From: Pseudohaliea sp964438205
Lineage (GTDB): Bacteria; Pseudomonadota; Gammaproteobacteria; Pseudomonadales; Halieaceae
Assembly: GCA_964438205.1 (NCBI GenBank)
Contig: CAYTJQ010000052.1
Span: 1 to 23,140 of the forward strand
Direction of reading: 5' to 3'
Length of the DNA stretch: 23,140 nucleotides
Shown here piece by piece: positions 1 to 7,798 of this stretch. Every line of letters begins with the position of its first letter. Within the stretch, counting starts at the first letter, position 1. The position numbers and the translations under genes were made by a program. The notes under the pieces were generated by a model, which was not told the origin of the DNA, made no database searches, and saw nothing but the letters and a program-made list of their open reading frames with translations.

Positions 1-900
1 CTAGCCCAGCGCAATACCCAGCGCCAGCAGGGCCGGCGTCACCAGCGTGAGCGCGACGTGCTGCGCCATGTGCGGCACCAGCGCCGGCACCTCGTCGGCA
101 TGGCGGGCGAGACCGCGGAACGCCAGTGCGGCGACCGGGAGCGTGAGCAGGGTGAGCAGTACCCAGCCGGGCAGCGCGTCGAGGGCCACCGACAGCAGCA
201 CGGAGACATAGGCCGCGGCCAGGAACAGGCCGTAGACGCTGATGCCCGCGCGGTCACCCCAGGCCAGCAGCAGGTGGTTGCGCCCCGCCCAGCGGTCGGC
301 CTCGCGGTCCGGGAACTGGTTGATCAGCAGCAGGTCACTGACCAGGAACAGCGGCACCAGGGACGCGGCAGCGGCGGTGGCGCCGTAGTGGCCCGTGAGC
401 GCGAAATACACGCCCAGCACCATGAGCGGCCCGAAGGCGACGCCGGGGGCGAGCAGGCAGAGCAGCGGCGAGCGCGTGAGCCAGCGCGTGTAGAGCACGA
501 TGGTCACCACGCCGAGAAGGCCGAGCGGGAGCAGGGCCGCGCCGCGCAGTTCCACGAAGTAGAGCCCCACGAGCACCACCACGAACAGGCTGACGAGGCC
601 CGTCACCAGCGCGTAATGGGCCTTGTCAGGGTGTGCCGGCAGCGTACCGGTGCCGCCGCTGAAGGGGGTGCGCTCGGTGCGCAGGTCGAGGCCGCTGCGG
701 AAGTCCTCGTACTCGTTGAGCGCGTTGACGCTGATATGGGCGGCAAGGGCGCCGGCGGCCGCGACCAGCAGGTGCGTAAGCTCGATGGCGTAGCCGTCAT
801 GCACAGCGGCCGCCCAGCCGAGAGACACGCAGACCGGTACCAGCAGGAGGAAGGGGGCGCGCATGGGGCCGAGAGTGGCAGCTAGGTGGGCGTTGATCAC
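1..900 (-). CDS. UbiA-family prenyltransferase, MenA-like
   Basis: Integral membrane prenyltransferase, 299 residues, that would transfer a polyprenyl chain to an aromatic acceptor. Both family Asp-rich motifs are visible: N62-E-Y-E-D66 followed by D72 in the first cytoplasmic loop, and D198-R-E-A-D202 with G206 in the second; these bind the Mg-prenyl diphosphate. The rest is a series of hydrophobic segments, as expected for about nine helices. The loop N-E-Y-E-D-F-R-S-G-L-D resembles the MenA (1,4-dihydroxy-2-naphthoate) branch more than UbiA proper, but no other menaquinone gene is in view, so the acceptor is unknown. The start is GTG (revcomp of 898-900), preceded by AAGGA about nine bases upstream; the stop is at 1-3, so the gene is complete. 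It lies 33 bases after the DUF3445 gene on the same strand, probably in one operon. Confidence 0.85.
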   Translation of the reverse strand: MINAHLAATLGPMRAPFLLLVPVCVSLGWAAAVHDGYAIELTHLLVAAAGALAAHISVNALNEYEDFRSGLDLRTERTPFSGGTGTLPAHPDKAHYALVTGLVSLFVVVLVGLYFVELRGAALLPLGLLGVVTIVLYTRWLTRSPLLCLLAPGVAFGPLMVLGVYFALTGHYGATAAAASLVPLFLVSDLLLINQFPDREADRWAGRNHLLLAWGDRAGISVYGLFLAAAYVSVLLSVALDALPGWVLLTLLTLPVAALAFRGLARHADEVPALVPHMAQHVALTLVTPALLALGIALG

Positions 901-933
901 TGGGGAATCCTTACAGCAGGCAGGACGCAGGTC

Positions 934-1809
934 CTATGATAATGGGTAACGTGCCAGGGCTGCACGCAACCGCTCGAAGCCCTTGTAGCGCGCCAGCGCA
1001 GGCGGTGCGGCGTCGACGGCAGCGACGAGCGCAGCCAGGGCGCCCGGCCGGGTAGCCAGCGCCTCCAGCGGGTGCAGGAACACGCGGATGGTGAACACCA
1101 CGGCCCCGGTGCGCGGAAGCCGCACCAGGGTCTGGCGTTCCACGCGGTAGTAGAGCGATGCCTCCGCGCCGGCCTCCTCCGGCACCTGGGCGCGGCCGTC
1201 GTGAAACAGCTCCCAGTCAGCCTGGAGGGTCCAGTTGAAGCGCTCCACCGGGTGCTCCGGCCGCAGGTGGTCAAAGAACCGATCGATGCGCGGCGACAGG
1301 TCCTCGTGGATCCCGGGGATCGGGTCGTGGATCTCGCGCAGTGGCCGCCCGAGCTTATCGGCGAGGCGCCAGTGGCTTGGGCTGCACAGGCTGGCGGCCG
1401 TGAGTCGATAGCCCTCATCGCCGCGCTGCATGATGACGAGGTCCTCGGCGACCAGCAGCGACAGGGACCAGAGCCGATCGGCCGTGGCCGGCGGCCAGGG
1501 CACGGAAAAGCCCGCGGCCGTGCAGAGGATGGCGTCCTCGTCGCGCCGGTAGGCATCGCCGTGAACCTCCAGGAGCTGGCGCAGCAGCTGTTCTGCCAGC
1601 TCTTCCTGCGCCGGCAGGGAGCCCGGCAGCCAGCGGTAGACGGCAGCCAGGTCGCCGGCGGCCAGCGCCTGCTTGTGCGCGTGGAAGCCGCCCAGGCTGC
1701 TGTCTACCTCGATCCAGCTGTCGCCGGCGAGGGGCGACAGACCCATGGCCAGCAGCTCAGGCCGGGTGCAGTGAGGCAGGTAGCGCGGCGCGCTGTCGTC
1801 GAGGATCAC
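934..1809 (-). CDS. DUF3445 protein (haem-dependent oxidative N-demethylase alpha-like)
   Basis: 291-residue protein of the DUF3445/HODM_asu-like family (PF11927). Family landmarks seen are the central stretch R-L-W-S-L-S-L-L-V-A-E-D-L, then the segment with S-P-S-H-W-R-L-A-D-K-L-G-R-P-L and I-H-D-P-I-P-G, and a C-terminal region rich in V-x-F-x-I-R-V. Characterised relatives are haem subunits of an oxidative N-demethylase acting on small methylated amines; no partner subunits are encoded nearby, so the substrate here is unknown. The reading frame is open up to an ATG at 1908, but GTG at 1809 has a strong AAGGAG seven bases upstream, begins at the conserved N-terminal region, and avoids overlap with the divergent thpR; I therefore chose it. 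UbiA follows 33 bases downstream. Confidence 0.8.
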   Translation of the reverse strand: MILDDSAPRYLPHCTRPELLAMGLSPLAGDSWIEVDSSLGGFHAHKQALAAGDLAAVYRWLPGSLPAQEELAEQLLRQLLEVHGDAYRRDEDAILCTAAGFSVPWPPATADRLWSLSLLVAEDLVIMQRGDEGYRLTAASLCSPSHWRLADKLGRPLREIHDPIPGIHEDLSPRIDRFFDHLRPEHPVERFNWTLQADWELFHDGRAQVPEEAGAEASLYYRVERQTLVRLPRTGAVVFTIRVFLHPLEALATRPGALAALVAAVDAAPPALARYKGFERLRAALARYPLS

Positions 1810-1880
1810 GGGCGCTCCTTCCCGGGGGGCTGACGGGGCGCTACGGTAGCGGATACTTCCCGCGGACGCGAGAACCCGCC

Positions 1881-2396
1881 ATGCGACTTTTTTTTGGTCT
1901 TGATCCACTTGCCGAAGACAAGCAAGCCATCGACGCGTGGCGGCAGCGGGTCGCCACGGCGGACGGCCGGGCGGTGCCGCCGGCGAACTTTCATCTCACC
2001 CTCGCTTTCCTCGGCGAGGTGGACGAACGCGGTCTCGAGGCACTCTGCGACGCGGTCGACCGGCTCACCCTGCCGGGCGCGGGTGAACTCTGCCTGGACC
2101 GGGTCGGCTACTGGCCGCGGCCGGGGATCTTCTGGCTGGGGCCCGGCGATCCACAGCCGGCGCTGGAGGCGCTCGCCCGGGACCTGGGCCGTGCGGGACA
2201 GGTGGCGGGCGCGCGACGGGAGCACCGGCGTTTCGTGCCGCACCTGACGCTCTACCGGGGCTGTCGCGTGCCCCCGCCGGCGCCCGCCGAACCACCCGCC
2301 CTGCCCTTTCACTATCGCGGGGTGACCCTGTTCGAGTCGCGGCCGGGCCGGGTCGGCGTCCGCTACGAGCCGGTCGCGGCCTGGGAGGGCGGCTGA
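1881..2396 (+). CDS. thpR: RNA 2',3'-cyclic phosphodiesterase ThpR (LigT)
   Basis: 171-residue cytoplasmic protein of the 2H phosphoesterase superfamily; it hydrolyses RNA 2',3'-cyclic phosphates and was first described as a 2'-5' RNA ligase. The two catalytic H-x-T-x motifs are clear: H38-L-T40 in N-F-H-L-T-L-A-F-L-G and H121-L-T123 in P-H-L-T-L-Y-R-G. The N-terminus M-R-L-F-F-G-L-D is typical, and the length matches the family (about 175). The ATG is preceded by a weak GAGAA. The gene is divergent from the DUF3445 gene (71-base gap) and convergent with metC (54-base gap). Identification is firm; the physiological RNA target is not known for this family in general. Confidence 0.93.
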   Translation: MRLFFGLDPLAEDKQAIDAWRQRVATADGRAVPPANFHLTLAFLGEVDERGLEALCDAVDRLTLPGAGELCLDRVGYWPRPGIFWLGPGDPQPALEALARDLGRAGQVAGARREHRRFVPHLTLYRGCRVPPPAPAEPPALPFHYRGVTLFESRPGRVGVRYEPVAAWEGG

Positions 2397-2450
2397 CAGG
2401 GTCGGGGGCGGGCGCCGGCTCCCTCCCTCGCCCGGGCTCTCCCGCAAGGC

Positions 2451-3626
2451 TCAGCGATAGGCGCGGGCGAAGGCGGCAGCGAGGTCCGCAACGAGATCGT
2501 CCACGGCCTCCAGCCCGGCGTGCAGGCGCAGCAGCGTCTCGCCGGGCGCGAGCTGCCCGCCCGGCAGGTCGCGGGTCGGGACCATGGGCAGGGCCAGGCT
2601 TTCGAAACCGCCCCAGGAATAGCCCATGCCGAACAGTTCGAGGCCGTCGAGAAAACGGGCGAGACCCGCTTCGTCGAGCCCGCTGAGCACGATCGCAAAG
2701 AGACCGGAGGCACCGCGGAAGTCGCGCCGGAAGAGCTCGTGGCCGGGGCAGCCCGGCAGCCCGGGATGGAGTACCCGCACCACCTCCCGCCGCTCACCCA
2801 GCCATTCGGCGAGCGCGTAGCCGGCGCGCTCGTGCGCGGCGAGACGCACGGCAAGGGTGCGCAGCCCGCGGCGCGCCAGCCAGGCATCGTCCGGGGCGAG
2901 GTGAACGCCGTTGCCGAGGACGTAGTTCCGCAGCTGTTCGTAGAGCGCGCTGTCCCGCGTGGTCGTGACGCCGAACATGGCGTCCGCATGGCCGTTCAGG
3001 TACTTGGTGCCGCTCTGGATCGCCAGGTCGACGCCGTGCTCGAGGGGGTTGAATAGCAGCGGCGTGGCCCAGGTATTGTCGATGGCCGTGAGGGCGCCGG
3101 CGGCGCGGGCCACGGCGGCGATGGCGCCGACGTCCTGCACCTCGAAGGTCACCGACCCCGGGGATTCGAGGAAGACCAGGCGCGTTTCCGGCTCGAGCCG
3201 GTCGCGCAGGCCCTCCCCGCAGCAGGGATCGTAGAATGTCGTGCGAATGCCGAGGTCCGCCAGCCGTCCCCGGCAGAGCTTGCGGGTCGGACCGTAGCAG
3301 CTGTCGGGCATGAGCAGGTGGTCGCCGGGGCGCAGGAAGCACTGCAGCACGTCGGCAATGGCGCCCAGGCCCGAGGGCGAGAGGACGGCGCCGGCGCTGC
3401 CATCGAGGGCCGTGAGGGCGTCCTCCAGCGTCCGGGTGGTCGGCGTGCCGAGACGCCCGTAGTAGAGCCGCCGGCGATCCAGGGGGTCGGCCTCGCCGGC
3501 GCGCAGCGCCGCCAGGTCGTCGAAAAGCACGGTGGAGGCCCGGTAGACCGGTGTGGTAACGATGCCCCAGCCGCTATCGGCGTCGTGCACGAGGCGGGTT
3601 TCGGGGGCGACGCGTCCGGGCTTCAT
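2451..3626 (-). CDS. metC: Cystathionine beta-lyase
   Basis: 391-residue PLP enzyme of the Cys/Met metabolism family; MetC cleaves cystathionine to homocysteine, pyruvate and ammonia in methionine synthesis. The PLP-binding lysine is K208 in S-G-T-K-Y-L-N-G-H, with the upstream I-D-N-T-W-A-T-P loop that stacks on and contacts the cofactor. Y-Y-G-R-L-G-T-P-T near residue 55, and the end R-L-H-A-G-L-E, are typical of the MetC branch rather than MetB or MetZ, which is why I name beta-lyase. The length fits the family (about 395). The ATG at 3626 has GGAG about nine bases upstream. It is convergent with thpR and divergent from the GST gene across 127 bases in which I see no methionine-type riboswitch. 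A role as a broader cysteine-S-conjugate lyase is possible. Confidence 0.93.
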   Translation of the reverse strand: MKPGRVAPETRLVHDADSGWGIVTTPVYRASTVLFDDLAALRAGEADPLDRRRLYYGRLGTPTTRTLEDALTALDGSAGAVLSPSGLGAIADVLQCFLRPGDHLLMPDSCYGPTRKLCRGRLADLGIRTTFYDPCCGEGLRDRLEPETRLVFLESPGSVTFEVQDVGAIAAVARAAGALTAIDNTWATPLLFNPLEHGVDLAIQSGTKYLNGHADAMFGVTTTRDSALYEQLRNYVLGNGVHLAPDDAWLARRGLRTLAVRLAAHERAGYALAEWLGERREVVRVLHPGLPGCPGHELFRRDFRGASGLFAIVLSGLDEAGLARFLDGLELFGMGYSWGGFESLALPMVPTRDLPGGQLAPGETLLRLHAGLEAVDDLVADLAAAFARAYR

Positions 3627-3753
3627 CGCGGTTCTCCGGCCGCTGCCGCCGTCTGGACGGCACCGGCATTGTCTGCAAGAGTATCCACGGGCGGCGGCCA
3701 GGTGCTGCCGCCGACCTGCCCGTGACCACGCCCGTCATCACAAGAGCCGCATC

Positions 3754-4710
3754 ATGCCGAAAATCATCCTGCACCACTACCCGGAGTCCCCTTTCGCGGA
3801 GAAGATCCGCCTCCTGCTCGGCTACAAGCACGCGAACTACCAGGCTGTCACGATCCCGGTCATCATGCCCAAGCCGGATCTCCTGCCCCTGACCGGCGGC
3901 TACCGGCGCACGCCGGTGATGCAGCTCGGGGCCGACATCTACTGCGACACGGCGCTCATCGCGCGGGTGATCGACGAACTCCTGCCGGACGGCACGATCT
4001 ACCCGCCGGGGAACGAGGCGACGGTGGCGGCGACCGCCCGCTGGACCGACAGCGTCTTCTTTCGCACCTGCATCTCCGTCGCCTTCCAGCCCCGGGCGCT
4101 GGCCGAGAGTCCCCTGTTCCAGGACCCGACGGCCGCCGAGGCCTTCCTGCGCGACCGCGCCGAGCTCGCCGGCGGCGCCAGCCTCACCATGCCGCCGGAA
4201 ACCGCGCTACCCCTCTTCCACAACCACCTGGGCAACCTGGACCGCCAGCTCGCCGGCAGCGCCTTCCTGTTCGGCAACCAGCCGACGGAGGCGGATTTTT
4301 CCAGCTATCACTGCTGCTGGTTCGTGCACCGCAATGCCGCGCTTGCCGGGGAGTTCGACCACTACCCGAACCTGCGCCAGTGGCTGAGCGTGATGCGGGA
4401 GTTCGGGCACGGCGAGCTGGAGACGATCAGCGGGGAGGTCGCCCTCGATGCCGCCGCCGCCGTGTCGCCGCGCGTCGCCGAGGGCCAGTCCCTGGAAGCC
4501 CTGGACGGACTGCGGCCCGGTCAACAGGTCGAGGTGATGCCGACGGATTACGGCCTCGACCCGGTTCGCGGCGTGCTCATGCAGTCGAGCGTGGAGCACC
4601 TGAGCCTGCTTCGCGAGGACCCCCGGGTCGGGACCGTGGCGGTGCACTTCCCCCGGGTGGGTTACCAGGTCAACCGCGTGGCGGGGGCCGACTCAGCCAC
4701 CGATCGGTGA
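3754..4710 (+). CDS. Glutathione S-transferase family protein with C-terminal extension
   Basis: 318 residues. Residues 1-80 are a thioredoxin-like GST N-domain (H-H-Y-P-E-S-P-F-A-E-K-I-R-L-L-L, then the cis-Pro region R-T-P-V-M-Q and the glutathione-contact region C-D-T-A-L-I-A). An all-helical GST C-domain follows to about residue 215 (N-Q-P-T-E-A-D-F-S near 180). The last roughly 90 residues are extra for a GST (usual length 200-230) and look beta-rich: G-Q-Q-V-E-V-M-P-T-D-Y-G, then V-R-G-V-L-M and V-A-V-H-F-P-R-V-G-Y. The substrate cannot be inferred. The frame is open back to 3553, but ATG 3754 begins exactly at the GST fold and has AAGAG seven bases upstream. The 3' end overlaps the convergent metalloprotease gene by 18 bases. 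Confidence 0.85.
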   Translation: MPKIILHHYPESPFAEKIRLLLGYKHANYQAVTIPVIMPKPDLLPLTGGYRRTPVMQLGADIYCDTALIARVIDELLPDGTIYPPGNEATVAATARWTDSVFFRTCISVAFQPRALAESPLFQDPTAAEAFLRDRAELAGGASLTMPPETALPLFHNHLGNLDRQLAGSAFLFGNQPTEADFSSYHCCWFVHRNAALAGEFDHYPNLRQWLSVMREFGHGELETISGEVALDAAAAVSPRVAEGQSLEALDGLRPGQQVEVMPTDYGLDPVRGVLMQSSVEHLSLLREDPRVGTVAVHFPRVGYQVNRVAGADSATDR

Positions 4711-7128
4711 TCCCGGGGGCAGCTCCCGGGCCGGGGGCGGCGGCGGAAAGCCCTCGCCGGCCTCGGCCGCCTCGATCAGCGCCAGCTGGTAGGCGTAGAA
4801 GGCCGCGTAACCTGGCGCCGGCCGCAGCTGCCGGCGGAAGAAGCGTGCCGCGCGCTCGAGCGCCGCGTGCGCCTCGGCGCGGACCTCCGGTGCCACCGCC
4901 CCGGCGGTGAGCAGCGAACGCCAGTGCCCCAGGAGCACCGCGGCGGCGCGCTGGGTGAGGAGCCGCGCCTCGCCGCTGTGCACGGGCGTGACCAGCGCCC
5001 CCTCGAGGCGGCGGAAGAGGCCGTCCACGCCGGGCTGCGCCTTGTCGACGGCGTGCTGCCAGGCCATCCGCGCGAGGCGCTCCGGGTGCAGGAGGACGCC
5101 GAGGGTGTGCGCGGCGCCGGCCTCGGCCAGGGAAACGGGATCGGGCAGCGCACCCATGTAGCCACCGGGGTTCTCCCGGGTGCGCTCGTAGCCATAGGCC
5201 TGCGGCGGCAGCTGTGCCCGCAGCTCGGCCGGCAGCGCCAGCTGCGCCGGCGCCAGGGTCGCCAGTAATGCGTCCACCGCGCGCTGCTGCGCCGCCGCGG
5301 GCACCGGCTGCTGGCGATAGGACTGTCCCGGCTCGCGCACGGCGTAGCGGTAGTCGACCCCACCGAGCCACTTGCCCACGGCCTCGACCTGGTAGCGGTG
5401 GTAGAAATAGACCGGGACGAGGATCCCCTCGAGTGCCGAGTAGGGTGTGCCCGTTTTCAGCGTCTGCTCGCCGAGACGGCCGAGGGCGACGGCGCGCAGG
5501 GCCAGCATGCGCTCGAGTTCCGCCACCGCGTCCGCGCCGTTGTCCCAGAGATGGCTGCGGGGATGGAAATCCCGCAGCTCGCGGGAGTCCGGGTCGGAAA
5601 TGAACTCGAAGCCCGCGTCCCGCCCTTCGCGCACGTAGGCCGCGAGGGCCGCGCGCTCCTTGCTGCCTTTCCCGAAGTGACCGTAGCCGTAGGTGATCGC
5701 GCGCTTGTCCCAGGCACCGATGCCGGTGTCGTAGGCGCCGGCGAGGGTGACCTCTCCCGCGTCGTCGAGGCGGATCAGCGGCTGCGGGTAGTCCATGACC
5801 GAGGCCCGGTCGCGGCCGCTGGCGGCGAAGTTGTGGGCGAGCCCCAGCGTGTGGCCGACCTCGTGCGCGGAAAGCTGGCGGATGCGCGCCAGCGCCATGG
5901 CCGTCAGTTCCGATGCCGGCTCCTCCCCGGTCTCGAAGGGCGAAGTCATGCCCTGGGCGATGAGCCAGTCCTGGCGTACGCGCAGCGATCCCAGGGTGAC
6001 GTGGCCCTTGATGATCTCCCCGGTGCGCGGGTCGAGGACCGAGGACCCGTAGGACCAGCCCCGGGTGGCCCGGTGCACCCACTGGATCACGTTGTAGCGC
6101 ACGTCCATGGGGTCGGCGTCCGGCGGCAGCAGCTCGACCCGGAAGGCATCCTCGTAACCGGCGGCTTCGAAAGCCTGGTTCCACCAGCCCGCCCCTTCCA
6201 GCAGGGCGCTGCGCACGGGCTCGGGCGTGCCCGGGTCGAGGTAGTAGACGATGGGGTCGACCGGCGCGCTCCTGTCGGCGCGGGGGTTGCGTTTCTCGAG
6301 GCGGTGCCGGGGGATATAGCGCTGCGTCACCGGCTCGTCGACGGGGGTAGCGTAGTCGCGGTAGCTGAAGGACCAGAAGCCGGACTCGGGGTGATAGGCC
6401 CGGGGCTCGTAGCCCGGCTCCGGCAGGGCCACGAAGCTGTGGTGCATGCGCACCGAGAAGCTGTGCGGATCCGGGGCCACGGCCTCGAGAAACTCGCCGG
6501 GGTCGTCCCCGGTGAAGGTGATCGTCGCCTCGAATTCGCTGTTGCGCGGGAAGCCCTTCGTCCGCGGCAGGTAAAGAGCGGAGCGGTCCGGGTCAACCTC
6601 GAAGTTGCCCTGCGCCTTCGCCGCCAGGTCGCGGGCCAGTCCCCGGGCATCGCGGAGCAGGAAGTCCGTCGCATCGACCAGGACGGCGCCGTCGTGCCGG
6701 GCCACCACGGGAAAACCCCAGAGTACCGAGCTGGCGAAGGCCTCCTCCACCGCCGCCCGCTCCTCGGCGCTGCCGGTCTCCGCGCGGAAGGCCGTGTTGC
6801 GCCGGTGCAGGAGCACGCGGTCACCGGCGCGCTCGAAGCGGACCAGCGCGGCGGGACCGCTGTCCAGCTCGCCGCGGTCGAAACCGAGGTCGTTCGAACC
6901 CACGCCCCGGGGCAGGCCCGTCTGGTAGATCATGTCCTCGTCGAAGCGGTCGATGGCGAAGTACAGGCGGCCGCCCTGCCGGTCCAGGTAGAAGGGCAGG
7001 AAGCCGGGAACGGCCTGCATGTCGCGGGTGTAGTCGGCGATGGCGCCGCCACCGGCAGGCGCCTGCGGGTCACCGCCGCAGCCGGCGAGGAGCAGCGTGA
7101 CGGCCAGGGCGGGGAGCAGCCGCTTCAT
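4693..7128 (-). CDS. Zinc-dependent metalloprotease, lipoprotein (DUF5117/DUF4953)
   Basis: 811-residue exported met-zincin-like protease. A lipoprotein signal peptide ends in L-L-A-G-C17, followed by G-G, so outer-membrane anchoring is likely. After a short linker comes a DUF5117-type region (F-L-P-F-Y-L-D, later Y-Q-T-G-L-P-R-G-V-G). The catalytic site is H-E-V-G-H-T-L-G-L-A-H at about residues 421-431, the H-E-x-x-H-x-x-G-x-x-H zinc site, and S-V-M-D-Y-P-Q-P downstream supplies the Met-turn. The remaining C-terminal part is DUF4953-like. Length is normal for the family. The ATG at 7128 overlaps the upstream thioesterase stop as ATGA and has GGGGAG about nine bases upstream, so the two are probably translationally coupled. 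The 3' end overlaps the GST gene. The physiological substrate is unknown. Confidence 0.9.
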   Translation of the reverse strand: MKRLLPALAVTLLLAGCGGDPQAPAGGGAIADYTRDMQAVPGFLPFYLDRQGGRLYFAIDRFDEDMIYQTGLPRGVGSNDLGFDRGELDSGPAALVRFERAGDRVLLHRRNTAFRAETGSAEERAAVEEAFASSVLWGFPVVARHDGAVLVDATDFLLRDARGLARDLAAKAQGNFEVDPDRSALYLPRTKGFPRNSEFEATITFTGDDPGEFLEAVAPDPHSFSVRMHHSFVALPEPGYEPRAYHPESGFWSFSYRDYATPVDEPVTQRYIPRHRLEKRNPRADRSAPVDPIVYYLDPGTPEPVRSALLEGAGWWNQAFEAAGYEDAFRVELLPPDADPMDVRYNVIQWVHRATRGWSYGSSVLDPRTGEIIKGHVTLGSLRVRQDWLIAQGMTSPFETGEEPASELTAMALARIRQLSAHEVGHTLGLAHNFAASGRDRASVMDYPQPLIRLDDAGEVTLAGAYDTGIGAWDKRAITYGYGHFGKGSKERAALAAYVREGRDAGFEFISDPDSRELRDFHPRSHLWDNGADAVAELERMLALRAVALGRLGEQTLKTGTPYSALEGILVPVYFYHRYQVEAVGKWLGGVDYRYAVREPGQSYRQQPVPAAAQQRAVDALLATLAPAQLALPAELRAQLPPQAYGYERTRENPGGYMGALPDPVSLAEAGAAHTLGVLLHPERLARMAWQHAVDKAQPGVDGLFRRLEGALVTPVHSGEARLLTQRAAAVLLGHWRSLLTAGAVAPEVRAEAHAALERAARFFRRQLRPAPGYAAFYAYQLALIEAAEAGEGFPPPPPARELPPGSPIGG

Positions 7129-7598
7129 GCCTCACTCCCCTGCGCGCGCACCAGCCGGGCCGTGGTCGTCGCCGTGGCCGTGAGCCGGCCGTCGGCGGTG
7201 AACAGCTTGCCGCTCATGAAGCCCGTGCTGCGGCCGGCGCGATCGATGAACCCCACGGCGTGGTAGCGCCCGGCGCGGGAGGGCTCGAGGAAGCTGACCT
7301 TGATCTCCAGCGTGGCCACGTTGCTGACCCCCGGGACATGGGCGAAGGCGGCGTGGGACATGGCGGCGTCGAGCATGGCGGTGACGAAGCCGCCCTGGAT
7401 GATATCGACCGAGTGGCAGTAGTCCCGGCTGATCTCGAAATGCATGGTGCAGCTGGCCTGGTGGTGGTCCACCGCGGCCACGTGCCCGCAGAGCAGGTCG
7501 AGGAAACCCGGTCGCATCGCATTCATGCGCTCGATAAGGGCCGAGCTGTCGGGCGGGCTGCCGGTCTCGTTCGCGGTCTGCTTGTCGGCGGCGTCCAT
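7125..7598 (-). CDS. PaaI-family hotdog thioesterase
   Basis: 157-residue acyl-CoA thioesterase-like protein with a single hotdog fold. The central helix is visible as I-I-Q-G-G-F-V-T-A-M-L-D-A-A-M-S-H-A, where the Gly-Gly and the Asp are the usual PaaI-type active-site region; the C-terminal strands L-E-I-K-V-S-F-L-E-P and G-K-L-F-T-A-D-G-R-L follow the family pattern. Substrate cannot be predicted. The frame continues upstream, but ATG 7598 has an AAGGGGA purine tract at suitable distance and leaves a short N-terminal tail; ATG at 7619 is an alternative. Its stop TGA overlaps the metalloprotease ATG. The pairing with a lipoprotein protease has no obvious metabolic logic, so the coupling may be for expression only. 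Confidence 0.85.
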   Translation of the reverse strand: MDAADKQTANETGSPPDSSALIERMNAMRPGFLDLLCGHVAAVDHHQASCTMHFEISRDYCHSVDIIQGGFVTAMLDAAMSHAAFAHVPGVSNVATLEIKVSFLEPSRAGRYHAVGFIDRAGRSTGFMSGKLFTADGRLTATATTTARLVRAQGSEA

Positions 7599-7765
7599 GG
7601 CGTGTTCCCCTTCCTCCATCCCGGTGGCTGGCTGGCCCGCGATCATAGCCCAGCGCCCCCGGTCGGTACCATGGCGGGCGGGAACGCGGCGCGGCAGAGC
7701 CCGGCCTGTGCAGCGCTGGCGGCCTTGCATTGGCGCCGCATCGGGTTCAGGATACTGGATCTATT

Positions 7766-7779
7766 TCCACTATATTGGA
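7766..7779 (+). promoter_or_regulatory. AT-rich near-palindrome upstream of tdh, possible operator/-10
   Basis: The 14 bases TCCACTATATTGGA form an inverted repeat in which 12 of 14 positions pair, and include TATATT (7771-7776), a good -10 match. It sits 19 bases before the tdh start in an otherwise GC-rich region. A poor -35 candidate (TTCAGG, 7746-7751) lies 19 bases upstream. A repressor bound here would block transcription of tdh-kbl; the regulator is not known and this is inference from base composition and symmetry. Confidence 0.3.
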
Positions 7780-7798
7780 CAACACAGCGAGCATACCC

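Noticed and set aside
1810..1908. Upstream ATG at 1908 for the DUF3445 protein
   Set aside because: It would overlap thpR and has an atypical basic leader; GTG 1809 has AAGGAG at ideal distance.
2397..2450. GC-rich partial hairpin between thpR and metC stops
   Set aside because: The stem is broken and no T-run follows on either strand; not enough for a terminator call.
5398..7266. A 622-codon open frame on the plus strand opposite the metalloprotease
   Set aside because: The same antisense effect of high GC; the minus strand carries the H-E-x-x-H protease with a lipoprotein signal.
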